64,000 bases of DNA. It comes from Anaerovibrio sp. JC8. GTDB lineage: Bacteria > Bacillota > Negativicutes > Selenomonadales > Selenomonadaceae. Position numbers and translations under genes: made by a program. The DNA lies in NCBI RefSeq assembly GCF_002100115.1, contig NZ_ANBM01000007.1:50147-114146 (forward strand). Direction: 5' to 3'. The notes beneath the pieces are model-generated. The model did no database searches. It saw only the letters and a list, made by a program, of their open reading frames with translations, and was not told where the DNA came from. How positions within the stretch are numbered: position 1 is the first letter of the stretch; every line of letters starts with the position of its first letter. Positions 42,329 through 50,421 of the stretch are shown piece after piece.

Positions 42329-43747
42329 TCAGCTATTCTTTATTTGCATAACGCGTTTCTTCTTTTTTCGCTTCCAGCGGCTATGCTCAATTTTATATAT
42401 TACCATAGGAATAATAAGACTGATCACACCCAGATAAATGGTCTCCCGAAGCTCCGGCTCAGATGCCACAATAATAATACTGATGATCTGTGCCCAGATA
42501 CCAAAATGGGTAACAAACGGGAAAAACGGCGTCTTATAGCGAAGTCTATCCACAGAGTTTCTGACCTCGCAATGCTTGCGGAAATTGTACTGGCTCCAGC
42601 AAATGGAAATCCAGGCTATGGCCCCTGTAAATCCTGAAAGGGAAAGAAGGTAAGTATAGGCCATATCACTGGTATCAAAGCTGTAAAGCAGAATAATCAG
42701 CCAGCAGGTGGCAATGGTAACCACCACGGAATTCTGCGGCATACCGTTTTTATTCAGCTTGGCCAGCTTTTTCGGAGCCATGCCTATCTTTGACAAGGAA
42801 TAAAGGGCACGGCTGGTTCCATAAAGGCCGGAATTGGTACAGGACAGGGCTGCTGTCAGCACCACAAAGCTAAAGAATGCGGCAAACTTGTCCAATCCGT
42901 ACTGGGACAAAGCCACAGCAAAAACACTTTCTTCAAGGCTTGCCTTATCCCAAGGCAAAATAGAAATCAAAACTGATATTGGAATAATATATAAAGCGAT
43001 AATTCTCCAGGTAACATTTCTGACAGCCAGAGGAATACTTTCCTCCGGGTTCTCACATTCACCGGCAGCAAGACCGATGATTTCCGTTCCTTGGAAATTA
43101 ACAAGAATAATGGTCATGGTTACAATGATGGCCCAGTAGCCGTTTGGCGTAAAGCCCCCACTTCCAAGGAGAAGCGTGGTACCAAGGTAACCCTGATCAC
43201 CAATAATACCTAAAATAATAAGGATACCTACCAAAACGAAAGCCAACAAAGCTATTATTTTTATGATCGCCAGCCAAAATTCGCTTTCGCCAAATTTATC
43301 AACCTGAAACAGGTTCACTATCGTGACCAGAAGACAAAAAAGAACAGCCCACCAAAGCTGACTGACCTCCGGCACGAAATTGTTCATTATAATGCCGGCA
43401 GCAATCATTTCTGACGGGACATAGGAAACCCATGTGACCCAATACGTCCAGCCTACACCACACGCCCAAGTAGGATTAATATATTTTCTGGCATACGTTA
43501 CAAAAGAGCCCGCTATAGGTTCTGCTACCGCCAATTCTGCCAAACAAAGCATGACACACAGTACAATGGCTCCTCCCAATAAATAGGAAACTATTGCAGC
43601 TGGTCCTGCTTTTTCCAGAATATAACCGGTACCAAGGAAATATCCGCTGCCAATTACACCGCCTAAGGAAATAAGCTGCAAATGGCGATTCTTCAATCCC
43701 CTGTTCATTCCTTTTTCTTCCATTGCCTCACTAACACAACCTTTCAT
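42329..43747 (-). CDS. Amino acid permease (APC superfamily)
   Basis: 472 residues, twelve predicted membrane helices, of the amino acid transporter (AAT/YkfD-like) branch of the APC superfamily: LQLISLGGVIGSGYFLGTGY at TM1, AELAVAEPIAGSFVTYARKYINP, and the QGTEIIGLAAGECENPEESIPLAVRNVTWR block. Imports amino acids by cation symport; substrate not predictable. The N-terminus is uncertain: in-frame ATGs at 43747, 43723 and 43708, with AAGAAAAAGG before the last. A TATAGT -10 with TGG extension lies at 43782-43787 (minus). Confidence 0.92.
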   Translation of the reverse strand: MKGCVSEAMEEKGMNRGLKNRHLQLISLGGVIGSGYFLGTGYILEKAGPAAIVSYLLGGAIVLCVMLCLAELAVAEPIAGSFVTYARKYINPTWACGVGWTYWVTWVSYVPSEMIAAGIIMNNFVPEVSQLWWAVLFCLLVTIVNLFQVDKFGESEFWLAIIKIIALLAFVLVGILIILGIIGDQGYLGTTLLLGSGGFTPNGYWAIIVTMTIILVNFQGTEIIGLAAGECENPEESIPLAVRNVTWRIIALYIIPISVLISILPWDKASLEESVFAVALSQYGLDKFAAFFSFVVLTAALSCTNSGLYGTSRALYSLSKIGMAPKKLAKLNKNGMPQNSVVVTIATCWLIILLYSFDTSDMAYTYLLSLSGFTGAIAWISICWSQYNFRKHCEVRNSVDRLRYKTPFFPFVTHFGIWAQIISIIIVASEPELRETIYLGVISLIIPMVIYKIEHSRWKRKKKKRVMQIKNS

Positions 43748-43816
43748 TCACTATCATTTTACAGTGAGCAAATATCCTGTTAACTATACCACGTTTCAGA
43801 CCATAATACTATAGAT

Positions 43817-44050
43817 TTATTTTTTGCTGTCTGACAGCTTGTCCTCCTCGTAGTCATCATCATAGTCATCAGAGTCGCCATACTCTCCCTGTTCATCATC
43901 GGAATTTTGCTTTTTGTTATACAGGATCATGGCCACAACTGCCACGGCAATTCCCAGCATGCTGGTTACAGCTGACACATCTTCAGGTGCAAATTCGGAA
44001 ATTAACCAAAATACCAGCACTGCTACCAGACACAGCTTTAAGATATTCAT
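43817..44050 (-). CDS. Small two-span membrane protein with acidic tail
   Basis: 77 residues. Two hydrophobic helices (about 3-19 and 28-43) joined by a short acidic loop, then a very acidic tail (SDDYDDDYEEDKLSDSKK). GAAGGGACG lies upstream of the ATG. Not recognised; the spacing from the permease (69 bp) and same strand allow co-transcription upstream of it. Coding character (ordered membrane helices, good ribosome site) supports a real gene. Confidence 0.65.
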   Translation of the reverse strand: MNILKLCLVAVLVFWLISEFAPEDVSAVTSMLGIAVAVVAMILYNKKQNSDDEQGEYGDSDDYDDDYEEDKLSDSKK

Positions 44051-44176
44051 AATTTTTCGTCCCTTCCCATAATACTTGTTTAACCTATTGTATCATCAAA
44101 ATTGAACCTTTAGTATTTTCTAATCTTATTTTAATCTTTGTTTCATTTTTATTTAATTTATAAATAGTAGTATTAT

Positions 44177-44340
44177 CCTACATCAAAGGAGAGTATTTTT
44201 TCTCCTATTGAAAGCTAATCAAGGTTAAAGTAACAGACAAACCTCTCCAATTGCTTGTTACGCGAAGATTACCTTGATGTAGATCCCATTATCATTCCTT
44301 CTCCGTGAGAAGCCCCTCATCTCCAAGGGGCTTCTTTTAT
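44177..44340 (+). ncRNA. Candidate structured small RNA with its own terminator
   Basis: A long-range stem CTACATCAAAGG (44178-44189) with CCTTGATGTAG (44272-44282) closes a multibranched region holding a GGAGA/TCTCC hairpin, a TAATC/GATTA pair and a GTAACA/TGTTAC stem. It ends in a strong terminator (AGAAGCCCC / GGGGCTTCT then TTTATTTTG, to 44340). A TATTAT -10 at 44171-44176 would place the start at the 5' base of the closing stem. No ORF. The downstream chromate transporter has its own promoter, so this looks like a stand-alone RNA rather than a leader. It does not match the consensus of any common riboswitch, SRP RNA or tmRNA that I could recall; a divergent 6S RNA is not excluded. Confidence 0.55.
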
Positions 44341-44353
44341 TTTGTCTTTATCT

Positions 44354-44383
44354 TTGCAATTAGATTACCTAATCGTATATAAT
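44354..44383 (+). promoter_or_regulatory. Promoter of the chromate transporter pair, with inverted repeat
   Basis: TTGCAA (44354-44359), 18-nt spacer, TATAAT (44378-44383). The spacer holds GATTA-CC-TAATC (44363-44374), a candidate operator. Confidence 0.6.
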
Positions 44384-44422
44384 TATTACAAAGGTATGAC
44401 GAATTTTAAAAGGAGCAGGACA

Positions 44423-45031
44423 ATGGAAGAAGAAAACAAAATGCTGGAGGAAGCCGCTGGCAAACTAAATATAGTACCCGGCACCCGTCACTTTTACTGG
44501 GTGCTTTTTAAATCCACCTTTCTCATCAGTGCCTTTACTGTAGGCGGCGGAATGGTCATCATTCCCTTGCTGAAGAAAAAATTTGTGGATGAATACGGCT
44601 GGATCAATGACAAGGATACCCTGGATATAACCGCTATTGCCCAGTCACTGCCGGGAATAATGGCTGTTAATGCCTCCATTATGCTGGGGTATAAAATGTC
44701 CGGTTTGATGGGTACAATGGTAACCATTCTGGCAACGATACTGCCTCCCCTTATTACTATTACCATAATTGCCTTTTTCTATGACCTTTTTGCCCATAAC
44801 TACTATGTGCAGCTGATTCTAAAGGGCATGCAGTGCGGTGCCACAGCGGTAATTATCGATGTGGGACTTAATCTGGTGAACAAGCTGTTCAAAAAGAAGC
44901 TGTTGCTTCCAATATTAATTGCAGTTGGAACCTTTGTGGCATCACTTTGCTTTAATGTAAATCCTATGTATTGCGTTCTTGTGGATGCGATTATCGGTCT
45001 TTTGCTGCTGAGAGATCCTAAGTACAACTAA
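44423..45031 (+). CDS. Chromate transporter, first half
   Basis: 202 residues, a single CHR domain: FKSTFLISAFTVGGGMVIIPLLKKKFVDEYGW near residue 30 and ITAIAQSLPGIMAVNASIMLGYKMSG. In many Firmicutes the chromate-ion transporter is split into two adjacent short CHR genes that work as a heteromer; the next gene is the partner. Natural substrate may not be chromate. Start is ATG 44423 with AGGAG 7 nt upstream. About 5-6 membrane helices. Confidence 0.9.
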   Translation: MEEENKMLEEAAGKLNIVPGTRHFYWVLFKSTFLISAFTVGGGMVIIPLLKKKFVDEYGWINDKDTLDITAIAQSLPGIMAVNASIMLGYKMSGLMGTMVTILATILPPLITITIIAFFYDLFAHNYYVQLILKGMQCGATAVIIDVGLNLVNKLFKKKLLLPILIAVGTFVASLCFNVNPMYCVLVDAIIGLLLLRDPKYN

Positions 45032-45051
45032 GAAGGAGGCCAGTACATAAA

Positions 45052-45615
45052 ATGAACATATTAATTCTATTATATTGGGAATTCTGCAAAATCGGCCTTT
45101 TCTGCGTTGGTGGTGGCTATGCCTCACTGCCCTGGATTCAGGCGGCTGTAGTCGATGACTATCACTGGATTACCATGACGGAATTCATTGATATATTTAC
45201 CATTTCCCAGATGACTCCGGGACCAATAGGAATAAATGCTGCAACCTTTGTAGGCACGAAAATTGCCGGTACTCCCGGTGCCATTGTGGCCACCCTGGGC
45301 TTTGTCACTCCATCCCTTATTCTGTGCCTGCTGATAACCTATCTGATGAAAAAATACGGTGATCTCAGTGTCATCAAGGGAACCCTGAACGGGCTCCGCC
45401 CTGCGGTTGTGGCTCTTATCTGTACCGCTGGTCTTAGCTTTATATGGCTTTCCGTATGGGATACAGAGACCATACCAACAAATTTTGCAGACTTTGATAT
45501 AAAAGGAATCATTATTATATTAATTGCCATGATTGCTGTAAAAAAGAAGGTCAGTGTCATTACCCTGCTCTTTGGCAGTGGCGTTATAGGCCTACTGCTG
45601 GGACTTATTATGTGA
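45052..45615 (+). CDS. Chromate transporter, second half
   Basis: 187 residues, second CHR domain: FCKIGLFCVGGGYASLPWIQAAVVDDYHW and TISQMTPGPIGINAATFVGTKIAGTPGA, the paired motifs of the short-chain CHR family. AAGGAGG before the ATG, 20 bp after its partner, so the two are one operon closed by a terminator. Works in the inner membrane as a predicted anion transporter. Confidence 0.9.
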   Translation: MNILILLYWEFCKIGLFCVGGGYASLPWIQAAVVDDYHWITMTEFIDIFTISQMTPGPIGINAATFVGTKIAGTPGAIVATLGFVTPSLILCLLITYLMKKYGDLSVIKGTLNGLRPAVVALICTAGLSFIWLSVWDTETIPTNFADFDIKGIIIILIAMIAVKKKVSVITLLFGSGVIGLLLGLIM

Positions 45616-45627
45616 TTCTGAATAACG

Positions 45628-45660
45628 TAAAAAATAGGCTGTTATCAGCCTATTTTTTTT
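45628..45660. terminator. Bidirectional terminator between the chromate transporter and murI
   Basis: AAAAATAGGCTG / CAGCCTATTTTTTTT with a 4-nt loop. Strong on the plus strand. It abuts the 3' end of murI. Confidence 0.8.
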
Positions 45661-46439
45661 AATCTAATTTCAAATTATAAAGCTTTTGGGACAGCTCAAG
45701 CATCTTAGGGTCATCGGAGCTGTTAAGCCATGTAATGCTCCCCTGTTTAGCAGACGAATTAAGCAGATTTCTGGAGTGAAGCCGTCTTCTCAGCTGTCTG
45801 GCAGTACCGGCAGCACCATCAAATATCTTAACCTCATTATTAAAAAAGCTCACTTATAACTTTTCTGACAAAAGGATAATGGGTGCAGCCAAGGACTACT
45901 CCATCAATTTTTTTGCCCTCCAGCCTGCTGAAATAACCCATAAGAAACTCCCGCAGGGCAGGAGAATCCAGCTCTCCCCGTTCCACGAATTCGGGGAGTC
46001 CCGGCAGGGGCATTTTAATAATTTCAGCCCTGTCCTTCCATGCCTCCATCAAGGTGGCGAATTTCTGCTCCCTCAGGGTGGCCTCGGTGGCAAGTACCAG
46101 CACCCGGCCTCCCGGGCAGCTGATAACCGCCGGCTTCAGTGCAGGCTCAATGGCAATGATTGGCAGCTGGGGATATTTTTCCCTCAGACGTTTTCCGGCG
46201 GCACTGCTGGCGGTATTGCAGGCAATAACCACAGCCTTTACCCCACGTTCCAGCATCCTGTCCACTACATTGGACGTAAGCTGATAAATTTCTTCGGTGC
46301 TTCTGCTGCCATAGGGTGCGTTCTTGGAATCTCCATAAAATATATAGCTTTCATTAGGCATCAGCTTGGTAATTTCCCGAAGCACACTGATGCCTCCCAT
46401 GCCTGAATCCATTATCCCAATAGGATTTTCCGATGTCAT
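45659..46439 (-). pseudogene. murI: Glutamate racemase, frame broken near the 3' end
   Basis: MurI makes D-glutamate for peptidoglycan. The first frame (46439 to 45840, 199 residues) has both catalytic cysteines, VVIACNTASS near residue 72 and VVLGCTHYPF near 185, and the N-terminal GIMDSGMGG. It stops at TAA 45842-45840 right after a run of six T (minus strand). The +1 frame is open from there to 45659 and carries the missing C-terminus (NNEVKIFDGAAGTARQLRRRL). Joined, they make about 260 residues, the normal length. Because murI is usually essential, a sequence error in the homopolymer or a real +1 frameshift is more likely than loss; a second racemase elsewhere could also allow decay. Confidence 0.85.
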
Positions 46440-46563
46440 TTTATCAAGAACCTTTCATATTCGTTAATAACTACTACATTATACACCCATAAGTCACCTT
46501 GATAAAGGCACTGCTATTGATTTACCCTGTTTTCTTGTATAAAATATGAGTGGTGAATTGTTT

Positions 46564-47562
46564 ATGAATGTGCGCAATGATTTTTTTCTTTATAAAAATG
46601 ACAATATAAACCAAAATGTCATGCTGTCTGCCAAAAGTAAGCGACGAATGAGGAAATCCAAGGCTGACAACACCTTGAAATCCTATTCTGCCGACTGGAA
46701 TGACTTTACGGACTGGTGCGAGGCCCATGAGGTATCTGCTCTGCCATGCACTCCGGAAACCATCGTTAACTACGTTAATGATCTGGCAGACCATGCCCAT
46801 GCCAATACGGTTTCCAGACGCATAACAGCCATCTCTGAAAACCACATTGCCGCCGGCTTTCATGACAATAATCCTGCCAAGGACGGCATGGTACGTAATG
46901 CTATGCAGGCCATACGCCGTGAAAAGGGCACCTTCCAGCATGGCAAGGCCCCTATTCTTATGGAAACCATGTCTCTGCTGGCTGACCTTTTTGATGCCGG
47001 TGATTTGGTATCCATTCGTGACAAAGCTCTGATTTTTCTTGGCTTTGCCGGTGCCTTTCGCCGCTCAGAGCTGGTGGCTATTCAGATGAGAGATATCACC
47101 TTTTCTCCTCAGGGTATGGTTATTTTTATTCCACAATCCAAGGGAGACCAGATGGGACACGGCAGCCAGATAGCCATTCCTTATGCTCCTGACCCTCACA
47201 CCTGTGCAGTTACCGCTGTTCAGGAATGGATAGAGGCAGCAAATATCAAGTCAGGACCTCTGTTCAGAGGCTTTAAACGTAATCTTGACCCTCGGGAAAC
47301 ACAGCTTTCTGATAAGGCCGTAGCCCTGATTGTCAAAAAATATATGGGTATGCTTGGTATGAATCCTGATGATTTTGCAGGCCACAGCCTACGCCGTGGC
47401 TTTGCTACCAGTGCAGCCCAGCATGATCTGGATGCTCTTTCCATAATGAGACAGACCAGGCATAAATCTGAAAAAATGGTTCACCGTTACATTGAGCAGG
47501 GTAATCTCTTCAAGGAGAACCCTCTTAATCGTATGTTTGGAACCACACGTAGAAAGGATTAA
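46564..47562 (+). CDS. Tyrosine recombinase / integrase
   Basis: About 332 residues. N-terminal SAM-like core-binding domain (TLKSYSADWNDFTDWCEAH...), then the catalytic domain with Arg in AGAFRRSELVAI near residue 160, HSLRRGF near 275, His in RQTRHKS near 300 and Tyr in VHRYIEQG near 310, a full R-HxxR-H-Y set. Acts in site-specific DNA recombination. No phage genes or att repeats are seen beside it. ATG 46564 has GGTG upstream and fits a TATAAA -10 at 46538; ATG 46546 would lie before that transcript start. The next gene follows by 7 bp. Confidence 0.88.
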   Translation: MNVRNDFFLYKNDNINQNVMLSAKSKRRMRKSKADNTLKSYSADWNDFTDWCEAHEVSALPCTPETIVNYVNDLADHAHANTVSRRITAISENHIAAGFHDNNPAKDGMVRNAMQAIRREKGTFQHGKAPILMETMSLLADLFDAGDLVSIRDKALIFLGFAGAFRRSELVAIQMRDITFSPQGMVIFIPQSKGDQMGHGSQIAIPYAPDPHTCAVTAVQEWIEAANIKSGPLFRGFKRNLDPRETQLSDKAVALIVKKYMGMLGMNPDDFAGHSLRRGFATSAAQHDLDALSIMRQTRHKSEKMVHRYIEQGNLFKENPLNRMFGTTRRKD

Positions 47563-47569
47563 TACTTAA

Positions 47570-48073
47570 ATGTCTAAATCACCAAGTAAGTTTTTCATGG
47601 TTTTCGGTATCTTTTTAATCTGCTTGGGCGGCTTCGGCTGGGGATTTACCTATGTATTCGACCATCGTCCTGCTGATAATCTTTCCGGCTACTGCGATAT
47701 AGATTTCCAGACCGGAGTGGATTTAAACGGCAAGGTAAATTCCGCCACCCTCACCATACAGGATTACCGCTATTCCAGTGCCAATCTGCTGGCTGCCATG
47801 ACTTTGATTTGTGATGATGATACCTACACCATGGAAGCCTCTGTCCGTCAGACTCCACCCAGCTATTCCTTCGCTTTTTATAACGACAAGACCACTTTAA
47901 AAAATACCAACAAGCTCTTTGTGGAATTCCCGCCGGAATCCTTTGATTCCATGCGCAAGGCAGAGGTTATCACCATTCAGTTTGCCTACGATAACGGCGA
48001 CAAGGTGTCACTGCCCCTCAGCGAGCCGGATAAGGAATACTGGAAGGATCACCTGAAGGATCAGCATAAATAA
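47570..48073 (+). CDS. Hypothetical protein with one N-terminal membrane helix
   Basis: 167 residues. Short basic N-terminus, one membrane helix (about 8-30, FFMVFGIFLICLGGFGWGFTYVF), then a beta-rich extracytoplasmic part (NLSGYCDIDFQTGVDLNGKVNSATLTIQDY...) ending in a charged tail. Not recognised. AAAGGA upstream and 7 bp spacing from the recombinase gene suggest co-transcription; a terminator follows. Confidence 0.7.
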   Translation: MSKSPSKFFMVFGIFLICLGGFGWGFTYVFDHRPADNLSGYCDIDFQTGVDLNGKVNSATLTIQDYRYSSANLLAAMTLICDDDTYTMEASVRQTPPSYSFAFYNDKTTLKNTNKLFVEFPPESFDSMRKAEVITIQFAYDNGDKVSLPLSEPDKEYWKDHLKDQHK

Positions 48074-48085
48074 TAATATCTTGTA

Positions 48086-48128
48086 TACATGAACAACTTG
48101 TCAAATCTTTAATAGACAAGTTGTTTTT
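48086..48128 (+). terminator. Terminator after the 47570-48073 gene
   Basis: AACAACTTGTC / GACAAGTTGTT hairpin followed by T6. Confidence 0.8.
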
Positions 48129-48197
48129 TTGTGTTAAAGTCTTATAGGGTTTTTTAAGCCCACTTTTGTTTATATTTTTAAAGGAGTGTTTTTATTA

Positions 48198-49445
48198 ATG
48201 AGTGAGAATCGCGTAATTCAGGTCCATGAGAGGCCACCTATTACAAAAACTATTCCGCTATCTTTACAGCATTTATTTGCTATGTTTGGCTCCACCGTAC
48301 TGGTGCCAATCCTGTTCAATGTAAATCCTGCAACTGTACTGCTGTTTAACGGTATCGGTACATTGCTTTACTTGATAATCTGTAAGGGTAAAATCCCTGC
48401 TTATCTGGGGTCCAGCTTCGCTTTTATCTCCCCTGTATTTGCCGTATTGAGTCAGTTCAACTACGAGGCAGCTCTGGGCGGCTTCATTGCCGTAGGACTT
48501 GTATTTGTTCTGGTTGGTTTAATTGTTAAGGCTGTAGGCACTGCCTGGATAGACTTCATCTTTCCACCGGCTGCCATGGGTGCCATCGTGGCTGTTATCG
48601 GTCTTGAGCTTATGCCTACCGCTGCCAAGATGGCCGGTCTCACTGAGGCTGAGCCGGATATGAACAGCATCATCGTAGCAGTTGCTACTCTTGCAATTAC
48701 CCTCTTTGCCCAGATTGTATTCCGTGGCTTCCTGGGTATCATTCCAATTCTCATCGGTATCATCTGCGGTTATGTTATTTCCCTTTGCTTCGGCATTGTT
48801 GACCTCAGCGGTATTGAAAAGGCACCATGGTTCGCTCTGCCTACCTTCTATACCCCTGAATTTAATCTTACTGCTATTACCATCATTTTGCCGGCCTCCC
48901 TGGTAGTTATTGCCGAGCATGTGGGCCATCTCTTTGTAACCAGCAACATTGTTGGTTCCGACCTTACCAAGGATCCTGGTCTTGACCGTTCCATCATCGG
49001 TAACGGTATCTCCACCATCCTGTCCGGTTTCTTCGGCTCCACCCCTAACACCACCTACGGTGAAAACATCGGTGTATTGGCTATCTCCAAGGTATTCTCC
49101 ACCTGGGTTATCGGCGGTGCTGCTATCTTTGCAATCCTTCTGTCCTGCTTCGGCAAGCTGGCCGCTGCAATTCAGAGTATTCCAGTACCAGTAATGGGTG
49201 GCGTTTCCATGCTGCTCTTTGGTGTTATTGCCGCTTCCGGTATTCGTGTTCTGGTAGATGCCAAGATTGACTACAACCAGCCAATTAATCTGATGCTTAC
49301 CGCCATTGTGCTCGGTATCGGCGTATCCACTGCCAGCATCACCATTGGCTCCACTACCTTGGCCGGCATGTCCCTGGCCACTGTTGTGGCTATCATTCTC
49401 AGCATCTGCTTCAATGTAATCAAGAAGCTCCGCGGTGAGAAATAA
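48198..49445 (+). CDS. Uracil/xanthine permease (NCS2 family)
   Basis: 415 residues, fourteen-helix NCS2 nucleobase:cation symporter, closest in pattern to UraA: LQHLFAMFGSTVLVPILFNVNPATVLLFNG at TM1, LVVIAEHVGHLFVTSNIVG with the conserved Glu near residue 240, and FGSTPNTTYGENIGVLAISKV with the second Glu near 290. Imports uracil or a related base. ATG 48198 lies 11 nt after AAGGAG; the GTG at 48186 overlaps that site. The next gene starts 1 bp after the stop. No riboswitch was recognised in the leader. Confidence 0.92.
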   Translation: MSENRVIQVHERPPITKTIPLSLQHLFAMFGSTVLVPILFNVNPATVLLFNGIGTLLYLIICKGKIPAYLGSSFAFISPVFAVLSQFNYEAALGGFIAVGLVFVLVGLIVKAVGTAWIDFIFPPAAMGAIVAVIGLELMPTAAKMAGLTEAEPDMNSIIVAVATLAITLFAQIVFRGFLGIIPILIGIICGYVISLCFGIVDLSGIEKAPWFALPTFYTPEFNLTAITIILPASLVVIAEHVGHLFVTSNIVGSDLTKDPGLDRSIIGNGISTILSGFFGSTPNTTYGENIGVLAISKVFSTWVIGGAAIFAILLSCFGKLAAAIQSIPVPVMGGVSMLLFGVIAASGIRVLVDAKIDYNQPINLMLTAIVLGIGVSTASITIGSTTLAGMSLATVVAIILSICFNVIKKLRGEK

Positions 49446-49446
49446 A

Positions 49447-50364
49447 ATGAACATCACTTACGAAGTTAAGGATAATGAAGCCCTGACCCCTGTTTCGGTC
49501 AGGGCTTTTCTTAGAAGTCATTGCGGTGTGTCCCATGGTCTATGGCGCCGCCTGAAATGGAACGGCACAATTCTGGTAAACGGTGAAGCCGTAAAGGCCA
49601 CCATGGCCACCGTTGCTGCCGGTGACAAAGTAACCTGTATTCTGGAAGAAGAATCAGCCATCGTTCCTACCAAAATGCCCCTGGATATCCGCTATGAGGA
49701 TAAATACCTTATTATTTTAAACAAGCCCAACGGTATTCTGGTACACCCCACAGGGGGCGATCACACAAACACCTTGGGCAATGGCCTAAAATATTATTAT
49801 CAGGCAACGGGACAAGACATAGACTTCCACCCGGTACATCGGCTGGACAGAAATACCACCGGCCTTGTGGTGGTAGCCAAGCTGCCCCAGCTGCAGAGTG
49901 CCCTTACCCAGCCCGGCAGACGAATGAAGGGAAATATGCAGGAGCATAACATAACCCAGAAATTCTTTCATCGCAGCTACTTTGCCCTTATTGACGGCAT
50001 AATGCCAAAGCGGGAAGGAATAATTGACCTGCCTATTGCCCGTCATCCCGACAGCATTATACAGCGGATTTGCAGCCCCGATGGACAATACGCTGAAACC
50101 CATTACCAAACAGTTGCTGTCAATAACGGCAAGTCCCTCATAAAGCTGGAGCTGAAAACAGGCCGTACCCATCAAATACGGGTTCATCTGGCCTCTATTG
50201 GTTTTCCATTGTTAGGTGATGACCTCTATGGCGGAAATCATGATATAATCGGCCGTCAGGCCCTTCATGCCTATCATTTGGAGGTATTTAACCCACTTAA
50301 CGGGGAAACTGTTTCTGTATATTCGGATATTCCCCAGGACATGATACAGGCCTTCTACAAATAA
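49447..50364 (+). CDS. RluA family pseudouridine synthase
   Basis: 305 residues. N-terminal S4-like RNA-binding segment (RSHCGVSHGLWRRLKWNGTILVNGEAVK), then the synthase domain with the catalytic Asp in HPVHRLDRNTTGLVVVAK near residue 135, and KTGRTHQIRVHLASIGFPLLGDDLYGG. Converts uridine to pseudouridine in rRNA or tRNA; target not predictable. Starts 1 bp after the permease gene. Confidence 0.93.
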   Translation: MNITYEVKDNEALTPVSVRAFLRSHCGVSHGLWRRLKWNGTILVNGEAVKATMATVAAGDKVTCILEEESAIVPTKMPLDIRYEDKYLIILNKPNGILVHPTGGDHTNTLGNGLKYYYQATGQDIDFHPVHRLDRNTTGLVVVAKLPQLQSALTQPGRRMKGNMQEHNITQKFFHRSYFALIDGIMPKREGIIDLPIARHPDSIIQRICSPDGQYAETHYQTVAVNNGKSLIKLELKTGRTHQIRVHLASIGFPLLGDDLYGGNHDIIGRQALHAYHLEVFNPLNGETVSVYSDIPQDMIQAFYK

Positions 50365-50367
50365 CAT

Positions 50368-50400
50368 AAAAGGACCAGCCCAGCGGGCCGGTCCTTATTT
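50368..50400 (+). terminator. Terminator after the pseudouridine synthase gene
   Basis: AAAGGACC ... GGTCCTT GC-rich hairpin followed by ATTTTTAT. Placed to serve convergent fba as well. Confidence 0.75.
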
Positions 50401-50421
50401 TTATGTTTAAATATTCAACTA

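Noticed and set aside
44177..44290. THF-type riboswitch, prompted by GGAGAGTA
   Set aside because: The rest of the conserved core is missing, and the downstream gene has its own promoter.
46546..46563. Recombinase start at ATG 46546
   Set aside because: It lies 2 nt after a probable -10 (TATAAA 46538-46543), upstream of the expected transcript start; ATG 46564 has a GGTG site. Confidence in this choice is moderate.
48074..48197. Purine or PRPP riboswitch ahead of the uracil/xanthine permease
   Set aside because: The 124 bp hold only the upstream terminator and AT-rich sequence; no conserved riboswitch core is visible.
48519..49457. A long minus-strand frame opposite the uracil/xanthine permease
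   Set aside because: Low-complexity Asn/Gly/Asp translation typical of an antisense frame of a membrane protein gene.
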